Source: Geobacter sp. UBA5730 (GTDB lineage Bacteria; Desulfobacterota; Desulfuromonadia; Geobacterales; Pseudopelobacteraceae). From it: DNA of 64,000 nt. The notes below the pieces were generated by a model. The model had not been told where the DNA came from. It saw only the letters and a program-made list of their open reading frames with translations, and ran no database searches. Positions 7,823-16,668 of this stretch are shown here, one piece after another (position 1 is the first letter of the stretch; each line of letters opens with the position of its first letter). The stretch is taken from NCBI GenBank assembly GCA_002419465.1, contig DIGE01000014.1, positions 124,001 through 188,000 of the forward strand, read 5' to 3'. The translations under genes and the position numbers were made by a program.

Positions 7823-8815
7823 ATGCCGCTTTTCATCTTGCCACAGACTGCCCTGGAACCGTTCATGGAGCGCCTGCGAACAGTAGGCGAACTACACGGT
7901 CCTCTGCGCGGCAGCGATGATGCGGTGCGTTTCAGTTTTCTACAGACGGGTGACCAGCCCGATTTAACGGCAGTGCGCAGCCTGCTGCCGCCAAAAAAAT
8001 ACCTGCTGGCGCCTGACGAAACCATCCTGACCTATCGCCCCGCAGCCGGCTATCAGACCCCGGCCCATGAGACCGGCCCGCTGATCCTGCTGGGTGTCCA
8101 TCCCTGCGATCTGGCGGCCATTGCCTACCTGGACCGTCAGTTCCTGGCCGATCCTCCTGATCCAACCTACGCTGCCCGGCGAAAACGGCTGATTCTGATC
8201 GGCAATTCCTGCACCCCTGACAACAACTGCTCCTGCCATCAACGGCCCTCGGCGCTTTCCACCAACTGCGACCTGTTCCTGTACCAGCAGGACAACGGTT
8301 TTCTGATCAGTGTGGAAACTCCTCACGGCGAGAGACTGTGCCAATCCCTGGGTGATCTGTTGCTGCCGGCCGAGGATCAGCAGCTGCCGCCATCGTCCCG
8401 CAGCAACTTCGGCCTGCCCCTCCCCGCGCCGTCAGCGAACGAACTTGACGCCCACCTGCCGGACTGGCAGAGATTGGCCGACCATTGCCTGGGATGCGGG
8501 GCCTGTTCCGTCTGTTGCCCAACCTGTTCCTGCTTCGAGATACTGGAGTTTGGCGGTCTGGATGGTTGCTCGGCTGAGCGGCTGCGCCGCTGGGACAACT
8601 GCCTGTTCAAGAGCCACTCCGAGGTAGCTGGAGGCCACAGTTTTCAGAAGGACCGTGCGCAGCGTTTTCGCTACCGCTACCGTCACAAGTATCGTGGCTA
8701 TGGCCAGCTGCAGGGGGTGCCGTCCTGTGTCGGCTGCGGCCGCTGCCGGGCTCAGTGCCCGACCGGGCTTGACCTGCGCCCTCTGGCGGAATATCTGGAA
8801 AAGGAGCGTCCATGA
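7823..8815 (+). CDS. hydrogenase iron-sulfur subunit, HydB-like (group 3b)
   Basis: The protein of about 330 residues matches the beta subunit of cytoplasmic NAD(P)-linked sulfhydrogenases. The C-terminal third carries two ferredoxin-type clusters, CLGCGACSVCCPTC and CVGCGRCRAQCP. It should pass electrons between the flavin subunit and the hydrogenase module. I chose ATG 7823 because GAGAGGA sits directly upstream; a TTG at 7805 would overlap that ribosome site. It is the first of four genes with overlapping ends in the order HydB-HydG-HydD-HydA, the Pyrococcus sulfhydrogenase order. Confidence 0.88.
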   Translation: MPLFILPQTALEPFMERLRTVGELHGPLRGSDDAVRFSFLQTGDQPDLTAVRSLLPPKKYLLAPDETILTYRPAAGYQTPAHETGPLILLGVHPCDLAAIAYLDRQFLADPPDPTYAARRKRLILIGNSCTPDNNCSCHQRPSALSTNCDLFLYQQDNGFLISVETPHGERLCQSLGDLLLPAEDQQLPPSSRSNFGLPLPAPSANELDAHLPDWQRLADHCLGCGACSVCCPTCSCFEILEFGGLDGCSAERLRRWDNCLFKSHSEVAGGHSFQKDRAQRFRYRYRHKYRGYGQLQGVPSCVGCGRCRAQCPTGLDLRPLAEYLEKERP

Positions 8816-9657
8816 ACACCAGCGTGCCGCTAGCGGCCCGGATCAACGCCATCCGTCATCTGACCGAGGACACCGCCCTGTTCACGCTTCAGCTAACGGA
8901 GCGACCACGACAGCACCAGCCTTCACCAGCCCGCTTCCATCCGGGCCAATTTCTGCAACTTTCCGTAGCTGGCGCCGGAGAGGCCCCGATCTCGTACTGC
9001 GGATTCCCCTCCAGTGATGGCAGCATCGAGCTCTGCGTGCGCAAGGCCGGACGGGTGACCGCTGCCTTGCACGAAACCGCTCTGGGCGGTCAGGTGGCGG
9101 TACGCGGCCCCTTTGGCCACGGCTTCCCCTTGGAGCACTATGCTGGTCAGGATGTGCTGATGATGGCAGGCGGTCTGGGGATGGCGCCGTTGCGTTCGCT
9201 GATGCTGGCCCTGCTGCACCAGCGGGAGCGCTATGGCCAGTTGACGCTGCTCTATGGCGCCAAGGCGCCTGAGGCCCTGCTGTTTCGCCATGAGCTGGGT
9301 GACCTGGCCAACCGCAAGGATCTGCTGGTCCGCTTGGCAGTAGACCGTGCCGGCGAATGCCCGCCCGGCATCCCCAGCTGCCGGATAGCCCTGCTGCCGG
9401 CACTCCTTGAGGGGCTGTGCATTGCGCCGGACCGTACCGTTGTTCCGCTGTGCGGCCCGCCGTCAGCCTACCGGTTTCTGATCCCTCCGCTGCTGGAACG
9501 GGGGATTGCAGCGGAACGGATTCAGCTCTCGCTGGAACGCCGGATGCAGTGCGGCGTCGGACGTTGCGGGCACTGCGCCGTCGGCACCCTGCTGTGTTGC
9601 GTCGACGGACCGGTCTTTGCCTACAGCATGCTGAAAGACCTTGAAGGGGCGCTATGA
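8812..9657 (+). CDS. hydrogenase FAD/NAD(P)-binding subunit, HydG-like
   Basis: The 281-residue protein is a ferredoxin-NADP reductase-type oxidoreductase. It has an N-terminal FAD-binding barrel (FHPGQFLQLSV, ISYCGFPS), a nucleotide-binding domain (MAGGLGMAPLRSL) and a C-terminal [2Fe-2S] site with Cys247, Cys252, Cys255 and Cys262/263. This is the gamma subunit of group 3b hydrogenases, where NAD(P)H exchanges electrons. Its ATG overlaps the preceding stop (ATGA), showing translational coupling. NAD versus NADP preference cannot be read from the sequence. Confidence 0.9.
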   Translation: MNTSVPLAARINAIRHLTEDTALFTLQLTERPRQHQPSPARFHPGQFLQLSVAGAGEAPISYCGFPSSDGSIELCVRKAGRVTAALHETALGGQVAVRGPFGHGFPLEHYAGQDVLMMAGGLGMAPLRSLMLALLHQRERYGQLTLLYGAKAPEALLFRHELGDLANRKDLLVRLAVDRAGECPPGIPSCRIALLPALLEGLCIAPDRTVVPLCGPPSAYRFLIPPLLERGIAAERIQLSLERRMQCGVGRCGHCAVGTLLCCVDGPVFAYSMLKDLEGAL

Positions 9658-10406
9658 GCCGTCCTCGTCTGGCCATAGCCGGACTGACTGCCTGCTCCGG
9701 CTGCCAGCTTTCGCTCCTGAACTGCGAGGCAGAGCTGCCGCTGCTGCTGGAACGGATCGAGTTCCAGTTTTTCCCCCTGGCCTGCTCGCCGGTCAGGATT
9801 GAGGGTTGCTACGACGCTGCCCTGGTGGAGGGATGCTGCTCGACCGCCCATGAAGCAGAACTGCTGCGGGAGCTGCGGGACCACAGCCGGCTGTTGATCG
9901 CCCTGGGTACCTGCGCGGCTTGGGGTGGTGTGGCAACCCTGCGCAACGACACCCCGCGGAAGGAGTTGCGCCGCCAGGTCTATGGCCGGCACCCGCTGCC
10001 CGACGACGATGTTCCGCGGCCGCTGTCCGCCATCGTCAAGGTGGATGCCGTCGTGACCGGCTGCCCCCCCGAAAAACATGAACTGCTGGCGCTGCTGGGT
10101 GACCTGCTGCGCGGCAACCTGCCGGTCAGGGGAACAGCTCCGGTCTGTACCGACTGCCGGATGAGGGAAAACCTCTGCCTGCTGCAGGAACGCGGCATGC
10201 TCTGCCTGGGTCCCCTGACGCTGGGCGGTTGTGCAGCCCGCTGTCCTTCCCTTGGCGTTCCCTGCGAAGGTTGCCGGGGACCGGCTCCCGAAGCCAACGT
10301 GGCCGAGGCGCTGGAGCTTTATTGCCAGAACGGTTTTGATGCAATGACCGTCACAGGCCGTTTGCGGCGTTTCTGTCCGGAGTGGAATCATGACCAGCGT
10401 GCGTGA
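9654..10406 (+). CDS. [NiFe] hydrogenase small subunit, HydD-like
   Basis: The 250-residue protein belongs to the NuoB/hydrogenase small-subunit family. The proximal cluster motifs are CSGCQLSL near residue 15, GTCAAWGG near residue 85 and GCPPEKHE near residue 140. Further cysteines in VCTDCRMRENLC and GCAARCPSLGVPCEGC would hold the medial and distal [4Fe-4S] clusters. There is no Tat signal, in line with a cytoplasmic enzyme. It overlaps the flavin subunit by four bases and the large subunit by 17. Confidence 0.9.
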   Translation: MSRPRLAIAGLTACSGCQLSLLNCEAELPLLLERIEFQFFPLACSPVRIEGCYDAALVEGCCSTAHEAELLRELRDHSRLLIALGTCAAWGGVATLRNDTPRKELRRQVYGRHPLPDDDVPRPLSAIVKVDAVVTGCPPEKHELLALLGDLLRGNLPVRGTAPVCTDCRMRENLCLLQERGMLCLGPLTLGGCAARCPSLGVPCEGCRGPAPEANVAEALELYCQNGFDAMTVTGRLRRFCPEWNHDQRA

Positions 10407-11652
10407 GATCAACCAACTGGCCCGGGTGGAAGGGCACGGACGGGTGCAGCTGATGCAGCAGGACGGCCGCGTGGTGGGTGCGCGCCTGGAGCTGTACGAA
10501 TCGCTGCGGCTGTTCGAGGCGCTGGTGGTGGGACGACGTTTTGACGAACTACCCGAGATCGTCTGCCGGATCTGCTCAATCTGTTCCACAGTGCACAAGG
10601 TGGCTGCCTTGCAGGCGGTAGAGACCGGTCTGGGGATCGTGGCCAGCCCCCAGACCGTGTTGTTGCGGCAACTGGCCGTGCAGGGCGGCCAGATCGAAAG
10701 CCATGCCCTGCACCTCTACTGCCTGGCCCTGCCGGATTATCTCGGCTGCGGCGGTTTCCCCGGCCTGGCCAGGCTGGTCCCCACCGAGCTGCACCAAGGT
10801 CTGAGCATCAAGGCCCTGGGGAATCGTATCCAGGAGCTGGTGGGAGGACGGGCAATCCACCCCTTCAACCTGCTGCTGGGCGGACTGGGTACGGTTCCCA
10901 CCGCTGAGCAGCTCGCTCAACTGGCCGATGAACTACTGGCGATCCAGGGCGCTGCCCTGGCCACCGTCGAGCTGGTAGCCGGGCTACAGGAGTCGCTGCC
11001 GTTGCTGCCTGCCCTGCCCGGTTGCGCAGTGACTGGCGGCCCGTCACTGTTCGGTGATCGCCTGACAACCACCGATGGCCAGCAGGTTGCCGCCGCCGGT
11101 GCTCATACCTGGCTTGATGAACAGCTGACCAGCTACAGCCATGCCAAGTTGAGCAATTTCGGAGGCAAAGGTCCCTATCTGGCGGGACCGCTGGCCCGGC
11201 TCAACCTGGCAATCCCCTGTGAGCCGGCTGCCCAGGCAGCCCTGCATCGGTTCAACACCAGAATCATCAACGGCACCCTGTCGGCCTCCCACCTGGCACG
11301 GGCCATTGAACTGGTACAGGCGATCGAGCGTAGCGGACGGCTGATCGACGAGCTGCTGCAAAATGGCATCCGTCCAGAGCAGCCGGTTATCCCTGAACAG
11401 TTTGCCGGTTCAGCCACCGCCCTGATCGAGGCGCCACGTGGCCTGCTGTTGCATCAGTATACCTTCGATGGAGACGGCCGCTGCACTGGCGCCCAGGTGG
11501 TCACCCCCACCGCCATCAACCAGGCAGCCATGGCTGCCTCGCTGACGAGCCTGGTGGATCGCCTGGCCGGCAACTCTGTCAGCGAGGTCAAAGTTCAGGC
11601 CGAACGGCTGGTGCGCTGCTTTGATCCCTGCATCTCCTGCGCGGTGCATTAA
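10390..11652 (+). CDS. [NiFe] hydrogenase large subunit, HydA-like (group 3b)
   Basis: The 420-residue catalytic subunit oxidises H2 or reduces protons. The L1 motif is RICSICSTVH (Cys62, Cys65), where most enzymes have RICGIC. The L2 motif DPCISCAVH supplies Cys414 and Cys417 and ends the protein, since residue 420 is the motif histidine. Many large subunits carry a C-terminal peptide removed by a maturation protease after nickel insertion; none is present here. All four cysteine ligands are intact, so it should be active. HypE is encoded about 15 kb away; other Hyp proteins are not in the window. Confidence 0.92.
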   Translation: MTSVREINQLARVEGHGRVQLMQQDGRVVGARLELYESLRLFEALVVGRRFDELPEIVCRICSICSTVHKVAALQAVETGLGIVASPQTVLLRQLAVQGGQIESHALHLYCLALPDYLGCGGFPGLARLVPTELHQGLSIKALGNRIQELVGGRAIHPFNLLLGGLGTVPTAEQLAQLADELLAIQGAALATVELVAGLQESLPLLPALPGCAVTGGPSLFGDRLTTTDGQQVAAAGAHTWLDEQLTSYSHAKLSNFGGKGPYLAGPLARLNLAIPCEPAAQAALHRFNTRIINGTLSASHLARAIELVQAIERSGRLIDELLQNGIRPEQPVIPEQFAGSATALIEAPRGLLLHQYTFDGDGRCTGAQVVTPTAINQAAMAASLTSLVDRLAGNSVSEVKVQAERLVRCFDPCISCAVH

Positions 11653-11663
11653 GGAGCTGACTG

Positions 11664-13799
11664 ATGCTACCCGGAACAATGCCAAGCTCACATAAGGAAC
11701 CAGCCAGGCGATTTCAGACCTGTTGTGCCGCGCTGCTAATGCTGTTGCTGTTCTGCTTTACCCAATCAGCACAGGCAACGCCAGACACCACCGTCACCGC
11801 CGTTATCCTGCGAGATCTGCAGCCGGTCTCCTTTGTCGATCCCAAGACCGACCGTCCGACCGGCTTTGCCGTGGATTTGACCGATGCCATAGCCGCCAGG
11901 GCTGGATTGCAAGTGCGCTATCTGGTGGTCAACAACTGGCAGGAGGTTGAAGATGCCCTCGCGGAAGGGCGTGCCGACCTGTGCCCGGTGCTGGTCGTCA
12001 ACGAGGAACGCACACGGTACCTCTACTTTACCGACTACACCGAGACCTCCGGTGTTACCATCACCATCCGTACAAAAAGTGGTGACATCTCCGAACTGGC
12101 CGATCTGTACGGTCGTCCGGTCGGAACACTGCGCGCCAGCCAGGGTGCGCGATTGCTCAAAGACGAACAACGCATCAAGCTGACCTTCTACGATTCTTAC
12201 CATCAGGCGATCATGGGACTGCTCTCGGGAAGGATCGACGCCTTTATCGGGCCAGACAATATAGTCCTGAGTCTGGTGCGTGAGGCGGGCATTGAAGACC
12301 AGATCAGGATCTTAAGCCCGCCACTGATCGAGATCAAACGGGCCATTGCGGTTAGCAGGGATAACCCCCAACTCTTTCAATGGTTGCAAGGCCCGACTGC
12401 CGACTTTGTTGCAAGCCCTGCCTACAAGCAGCTTTACACCAAATGGTACGGCAGTCCCCCGCCCTTCTGGAACACCAGCAGGGTACTGGGAATTTTCGGC
12501 GCCTTGGCAGTCTGCACGCTGTCCGGGCTGGCACTCTGGCGATACCGCTTGCTGATCAGCTATAATAAGCAGATCAGCGACAGCGAACGACGCTTTCGCG
12601 GCATTTTTAACCAATCACTACAGATGGTTGGGCTGCTGGACACCAATGGCCGGCTGACCGAGGTCAATCAGACGGCCCTTGACCTTATCGGCGCATCCCT
12701 GAACCAGGTCCAGGGCAGATTATTCTGGGAAACTCCCTGGTGGAATCACGACCCTGCCCTGCAGACCCAGCTGCAAGAGGCCATCTCAGATGCCTTGGAA
12801 GGAAAACTGGTCCGTTTTATGGCCAGACACCCCTCTGCGCAAGGGACCATGCATTACGTTGATTTCTCCATCAAGCCGGTGTTTGACGAGCACAACAAGG
12901 TCTGCCTGCTGATCCCGGAAGGTCGTGATGTCACAGAACGCATCAGGGCCGAAGAGCAGCTGCACGATAAGGCGGTGCAGCTCGAAGACGAGGTCGCCGA
13001 ACGTCAGAAGGCGCAGGAGGCCCTGCAGGCACTCAACAGCTCCCTGGAACAGCGGATCAGCGAAACGGTCAATCAGTTGCGCCAGAAGGACGACCTGCTG
13101 ATCCAGCAAAACCGCATGGCAGCCATGGGAGAGCTGTTAAACAACATCGCCCATCAGTGGCGTCAGCCCTTGAACAATATCGCGGTCTACATCCAGACCA
13201 TGCAGTATCTGAGCAAGGCTGGAGAACTGACTGACGAGGAGATGGACCAGGATATCAAGGCGATGATGGAGATCCTGCAGTACATGTCACAGACCATTGA
13301 TGACTTCCGCGGTTTTTTTGTGCGGGATCGCGCCTGCGCTCACGAGTTCCCGCTGACGCCGACCATTGCCAAGGCCCTGACCCTGGTGACACCGGCGCTG
13401 ACCGCCAGCAGCATCCGCACCGAGTTTTTCAAGGATGACGGTGAGGACCTGCGTATCAACGGCTACCCCAACGAGTTTGCCCAGGTGCTGATGAATATCC
13501 TCTACAACGCCAGGGATATTCTGGTGGAACGCCAGATCAGCAATCCGCAGATCGAGATTATGGTGACGAGGGATAAGCAGAAGGTGGTGACAACCATCAG
13601 GGACAATGGCGGCGGGATTGACGAACAGGCCCTGCCACACATCTTCGAGCCTTACTTCACCACCAAAGGGCCGGCCAAGGGGACCGGCATCGGGCTGTAC
13701 ATGTCCAAGACCATCATTGAAAAAAACATGGGCGGTACGTTGACGGCACAAAATATCAGGCAGGGTGCCGAGTTCAGGATTGAACTGGAGCAGCCATGA
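11664..13799 (+). CDS. sensor histidine kinase with periplasmic solute-binding domain and PAS domain
   Basis: The 711-residue protein has a signal/anchor helix (about 20-40), a bacterial solute-binding domain of family 3 (about 42-260, opening VTAVILRDLQPVSFVD), a transmembrane helix (about 271-290), a PAS domain (about 305-425), a coiled coil (430-470), and a kinase core with His497 in NIAHQWRQPLN and ATP-site motifs DNGGGI and GTGIGL. The periplasmic domain suggests it senses an amino acid or similar small molecule. ATG 11664 follows AAGGAG and lies 11 bases after the hydrogenase large subunit, so they are probably cotranscribed. No response regulator gene adjoins it. Confidence 0.88.
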   Translation: MLPGTMPSSHKEPARRFQTCCAALLMLLLFCFTQSAQATPDTTVTAVILRDLQPVSFVDPKTDRPTGFAVDLTDAIAARAGLQVRYLVVNNWQEVEDALAEGRADLCPVLVVNEERTRYLYFTDYTETSGVTITIRTKSGDISELADLYGRPVGTLRASQGARLLKDEQRIKLTFYDSYHQAIMGLLSGRIDAFIGPDNIVLSLVREAGIEDQIRILSPPLIEIKRAIAVSRDNPQLFQWLQGPTADFVASPAYKQLYTKWYGSPPPFWNTSRVLGIFGALAVCTLSGLALWRYRLLISYNKQISDSERRFRGIFNQSLQMVGLLDTNGRLTEVNQTALDLIGASLNQVQGRLFWETPWWNHDPALQTQLQEAISDALEGKLVRFMARHPSAQGTMHYVDFSIKPVFDEHNKVCLLIPEGRDVTERIRAEEQLHDKAVQLEDEVAERQKAQEALQALNSSLEQRISETVNQLRQKDDLLIQQNRMAAMGELLNNIAHQWRQPLNNIAVYIQTMQYLSKAGELTDEEMDQDIKAMMEILQYMSQTIDDFRGFFVRDRACAHEFPLTPTIAKALTLVTPALTASSIRTEFFKDDGEDLRINGYPNEFAQVLMNILYNARDILVERQISNPQIEIMVTRDKQKVVTTIRDNGGGIDEQALPHIFEPYFTTKGPAKGTGIGLYMSKTIIEKNMGGTLTAQNIRQGAEFRIELEQP

Positions 13800-13808
13800 C
13801 AAACGGTC

Positions 13809-14261
13809 TTATAAATCAAGGATCATTGCATTTTCATCACAGTCCGGAAATTTTGGGCACTTGATGCAGTCACCCCAGACCTTGTGCGGCAGGGTTGACT
13901 TATCCACCAGTACAAAGCCCAACGTGCCGAAAAAAACCGGCTTGTAGGTCAGACAGAAGATCCGCTTCAGCCCCAGTTCACGAGCCTCGGCAATGCAGGC
14001 ATTCACCAGGGCACTGCCGACCCCTTTGCGGCCGGCATCCTCCACCACCGCCACTGAGCGGACCTCGGCCAGATCATCCCAGACGATATGCAGGGCAGAC
14101 GCCCCCAGAATCCGGCCATCATCAGCCACCTCGACGTAGAAATCCCGCACCGACTCATACAGCTCCGACAGTGAGCGAGAAAGCATGTCTCCCTTGCTGG
14201 CATAGGTGGTCAACAGCTTCTGGATCTCTTTCACATCGCCGATCTGGGCTTTACGCAGCAT
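13809..14261 (-). CDS. argA: GNAT acetyltransferase, ArgA-like N-acetylglutamate synthase
   Basis: The 150-residue single-domain GNAT protein has the acetyl-CoA loop DAGRKGVGSALV near residues 75-87. It resembles the short N-acetylglutamate synthases of Geobacter relatives, which lack the kinase-like domain of E. coli ArgA and make the first arginine intermediate. The C-terminal segment CIKCPKFPDCDENAM has three cysteines and may bind a metal. It is downstream of the Ehr operon on the same strand, about 130 bases away and behind a long inverted repeat. The gene symbol is by similarity of length and motif only. Confidence 0.75.
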   Translation of the reverse strand: MLRKAQIGDVKEIQKLLTTYASKGDMLSRSLSELYESVRDFYVEVADDGRILGASALHIVWDDLAEVRSVAVVEDAGRKGVGSALVNACIAEARELGLKRIFCLTYKPVFFGTLGFVLVDKSTLPHKVWGDCIKCPKFPDCDENAMILDL

Positions 14262-14315
14262 GTGGACTCCTTGTTGGAGAAGGTGTGTGATGAACAGTGT
14301 AGCAGAGAAAAAAAC

Positions 14316-14396
14316 AGGTTCACACCCTCTTTTGTTCGTTCCCGGCGCTTGTCCACGTTGCCGTGAAGACCAAGGCGGCGAGGAGGGTGAAAACCT
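14316..14396. repeat. long imperfect inverted repeat between the Ehr operon and argA
   Basis: AGGTT..CACCCTC at 14316-14329 pairs with GAGGGTG..AACCT at 14383-14396, giving 12 paired bases around a 53-base interior. The right arm overlaps the stop codon of the small-subunit gene. It may form an RNA hairpin ending Ehr transcription, although there is no clear U tract. Confidence 0.4.
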
Positions 14397-15129
14397 AAGA
14401 AATGCGGTTAATCAGACGCAGCAACCCCTCCAGAATTGTGGCCGGATGGGGGGGGCAGCCGGGGATGTACAGATCAACCGGGAGCAGGCTGTCAACACCG
14501 TTATGCAGCTGGCTTCCGTCAACAAACGGCCCGCCGTTGATAGCGCAGGCACCACAGGCAACCACGATCTTGGGGGCAGGAATCGCTTCATAGGTGGTGA
14601 GCAGGGCCTGCTTCATGTTTTCGGTGACCGGGCCGGTGATCCAGAGCCCATCGGCATGACGCGGCGAAGCGACAAACTGGATGCCGAAACGCCCCAAATC
14701 CCAGCCAACGGTTGAAAGCACGTTGGTGTCGGCCTCGCAGGCATTACAGCCACCGGCACTGACCTCCCTGAACCTGAGTGAGCGGCCGAAAAGTTTCAAA
14801 AGCTCGGCGGACAGTTGCCGGGCATGGTGACGTTCCCCACCGGGACGCACAATCAGCTCATCGCGCCCGGAAACCGCCAGTTGAAAATCATTGCTGAAAC
14901 TGGCCGTTTCAACGGGGCACTCGGCGCAAAACAGGCATCTGCCCATATCGAGACTGCCGCCGTCTGCCGGGTTATAGGCGCCGTAGGGACAGTTGTCCCC
15001 CCCTGCGCCAGTTATATTCGCTGCAACGGCCGGGTAGCCACGCAACCGCTCCGGCATCTGCAACGACGCCTGCGGGTACGGCATGGTACGGTGTCCCTGT
15101 CTGATGCGGGATAGTATGGCACGGATCAT
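14395..15129 (-). CDS. Ehr complex small subunit: ferredoxin-like segment fused to NuoB/HyfI-like domain
   Basis: The 244-residue protein joins two parts. Residues 40-75 have Cys47, Cys65, Cys68 and Cys71 (CLFCAECP), enough for one [4Fe-4S] cluster. Residues 105-244 are a NuoB/HyfI domain with CNAC (128/131), CGAC and GCPPHP, the ligands of the proximal cluster. It thus replaces separate HyfH and HyfI subunits. It is the last gene of a six-gene minus-strand operon and pairs with the large subunit 18 bases upstream. It probably sits on the cytoplasmic face of the membrane complex. Confidence 0.87.
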   Translation of the reverse strand: MIRAILSRIRQGHRTMPYPQASLQMPERLRGYPAVAANITGAGGDNCPYGAYNPADGGSLDMGRCLFCAECPVETASFSNDFQLAVSGRDELIVRPGGERHHARQLSAELLKLFGRSLRFREVSAGGCNACEADTNVLSTVGWDLGRFGIQFVASPRHADGLWITGPVTENMKQALLTTYEAIPAPKIVVACGACAINGGPFVDGSQLHNGVDSLLPVDLYIPGCPPHPATILEGLLRLINRIS

Positions 15130-15147
15130 AATGGCACGCCCTTGCGG

Positions 15148-16668
15148 CTACAGGTCAAAACCGCAGTATGAGAGGTTAAAGCTCTTGTTGCAGAGCGGAA
15201 AATCCGAGATCTGCTGTCCCCGTAGCGCCATGGCCAATCCCGGCCAGTTGTGGAAGGAAGGGTCAACCATCTTGTAACGGGAAAACCGGCCCTGCTGATC
15301 GGTCAGCGCCACATGGCAGATCTCGCCGCGCCAGCCTTCGGTAAGCGCAACGGCAAGCTGACTTGCCGCAGGTTGAGCTGCCGGTGTACGATAGACGCCA
15401 CCCGGAATCTGCTGTAACTGTTCCTCGACGAAATCGAGGGACTTCTGGGCTTCCTGCCAACGCACCGTGGTACGTGCACAGACATCACCGTGGAATCCGG
15501 AGGCCACCGGAATATGGGTCATCCGGTAGATACCGAAGGGATGGTCATGACGGACGTCCCGCTTGACACCACAGGCCCGTGCCGCCGGCCCCACCAGCCC
15601 CAACTGCCGGGCCACCTCACGATCTACCGTCCCGGTTCCTTCCAGACGGGCCATCACCGAGGGGGTGCTGCGCATCAACGCAACCGCATCGGTCAGATCA
15701 CGACGCACGGCGTCAAGACGCTTGAGCAGATCATCAATCAGGGCCGGGGTCAGATCAAAGACCGTGCCGCCGGGGGTGACCAGACCACGCCCGAAACGGC
15801 TACCGCAGATCACCGCCGTCATATTGAGGATGTCACCCCTGATACGGCCACAAAACGAGGCGGTGGGCAGATACCCCACGTCGCCGGCAATCGCTCCCAG
15901 GTCACCGGCATGATTGGCCAGACGTTCCAGTTCGAGGGCGATCCCCCGCAGCACATGAGCCCGCGCAGGCACCCGCGACTGTCCCAGTGATTCCATGACC
16001 ATGCAGTAGGCCAGACCATGCCCGATCGAGGTATCGCCGGCCACTGCCTCCATCTGCTGCAACGTTCGCCGGTCAGGCCCCCCGATCAGGCTGGCCTCTA
16101 TCCCGCGATGCTGGAATCCCAGCGAGATCTCAAGATGAAAAACCTCTTCACCATGACACTGAAAACGGAAGTGGCCCGGTTCGATGATCCCGGCATGCAC
16201 CGGCCCGACAGCGACCTCATGCACCTCATCACCCGCCACCTGGAAAAAATCCATCACCCCCACCCGCAGCGGTTGGTCTGCCGGCCGGTTCCAGGCATCG
16301 CGACCGGCAACGTACGAGCGGTGAAAACGTACCGGCTTGAACCAGGGATGATCATCAAAGATCAAACCGCATTGCTCGGCGATCTCTCGTTCAAACAGCT
16401 GGAGTTGCGGACAGCGTGCGGCGATGGACGGGACGTGGGTTCCTGCTGCAACCGTACGCAACGCGGCAAGCCGGTTAGCGGCCGATTCGGCAAGCAGACA
16501 GTACAGCGGCGTGTCACCACTGTCCGGGAGGCCAAAATAGGCGATCACCCGCCAGCCATGCTCCGTGGCGTCAAGGATGGTCTGCAAAAACGCCTCGGTA
16601 CTGACCGAGGGAATCTCGGCCAGCGGTACTGCCGAACCGTTGTAGAGGATGCGTGTCGCCCCGGTCAT
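15148..16668 (-). CDS. Ehr complex large subunit (HyfG/NuoCD-like) lacking [NiFe] ligands
   Basis: The 506-residue protein is a NuoC + NuoD / HycE-type fusion: a 30-kDa-subunit domain (about 20-125) then the large-subunit domain. The [NiFe] cysteines are absent. Where HycE has ERICGIC, residues 207-213 read EAVAGDT. The C-terminal DPCxxC is replaced by DFPLCNKSFNLSYCG, whose two cysteines (493, 502) are eight residues apart. This matches the energy-converting hydrogenase-related (Ehr) class rather than a hydrogenase. The redox partner of Ehr complexes is unknown to me. Its start overlaps the HyfF-like gene by four bases. Confidence 0.88.
   Translation of the reverse strand: MTGATRILYNGSAVPLAEIPSVSTEAFLQTILDATEHGWRVIAYFGLPDSGDTPLYCLLAESAANRLAALRTVAAGTHVPSIAARCPQLQLFEREIAEQCGLIFDDHPWFKPVRFHRSYVAGRDAWNRPADQPLRVGVMDFFQVAGDEVHEVAVGPVHAGIIEPGHFRFQCHGEEVFHLEISLGFQHRGIEASLIGGPDRRTLQQMEAVAGDTSIGHGLAYCMVMESLGQSRVPARAHVLRGIALELERLANHAGDLGAIAGDVGYLPTASFCGRIRGDILNMTAVICGSRFGRGLVTPGGTVFDLTPALIDDLLKRLDAVRRDLTDAVALMRSTPSVMARLEGTGTVDREVARQLGLVGPAARACGVKRDVRHDHPFGIYRMTHIPVASGFHGDVCARTTVRWQEAQKSLDFVEEQLQQIPGGVYRTPAAQPAASQLAVALTEGWRGEICHVALTDQQGRFSRYKMVDPSFHNWPGLAMALRGQQISDFPLCNKSFNLSYCGFDL

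Noticed and set aside
10567..10590. RICSIC as a possible base error for RICGIC in the hydrogenase
   Set aside because: A Gly to Ser change is a single possible step, but the surrounding protein is intact and the codon tgc-tca reads clearly; treated as a real variant until reads say otherwise.
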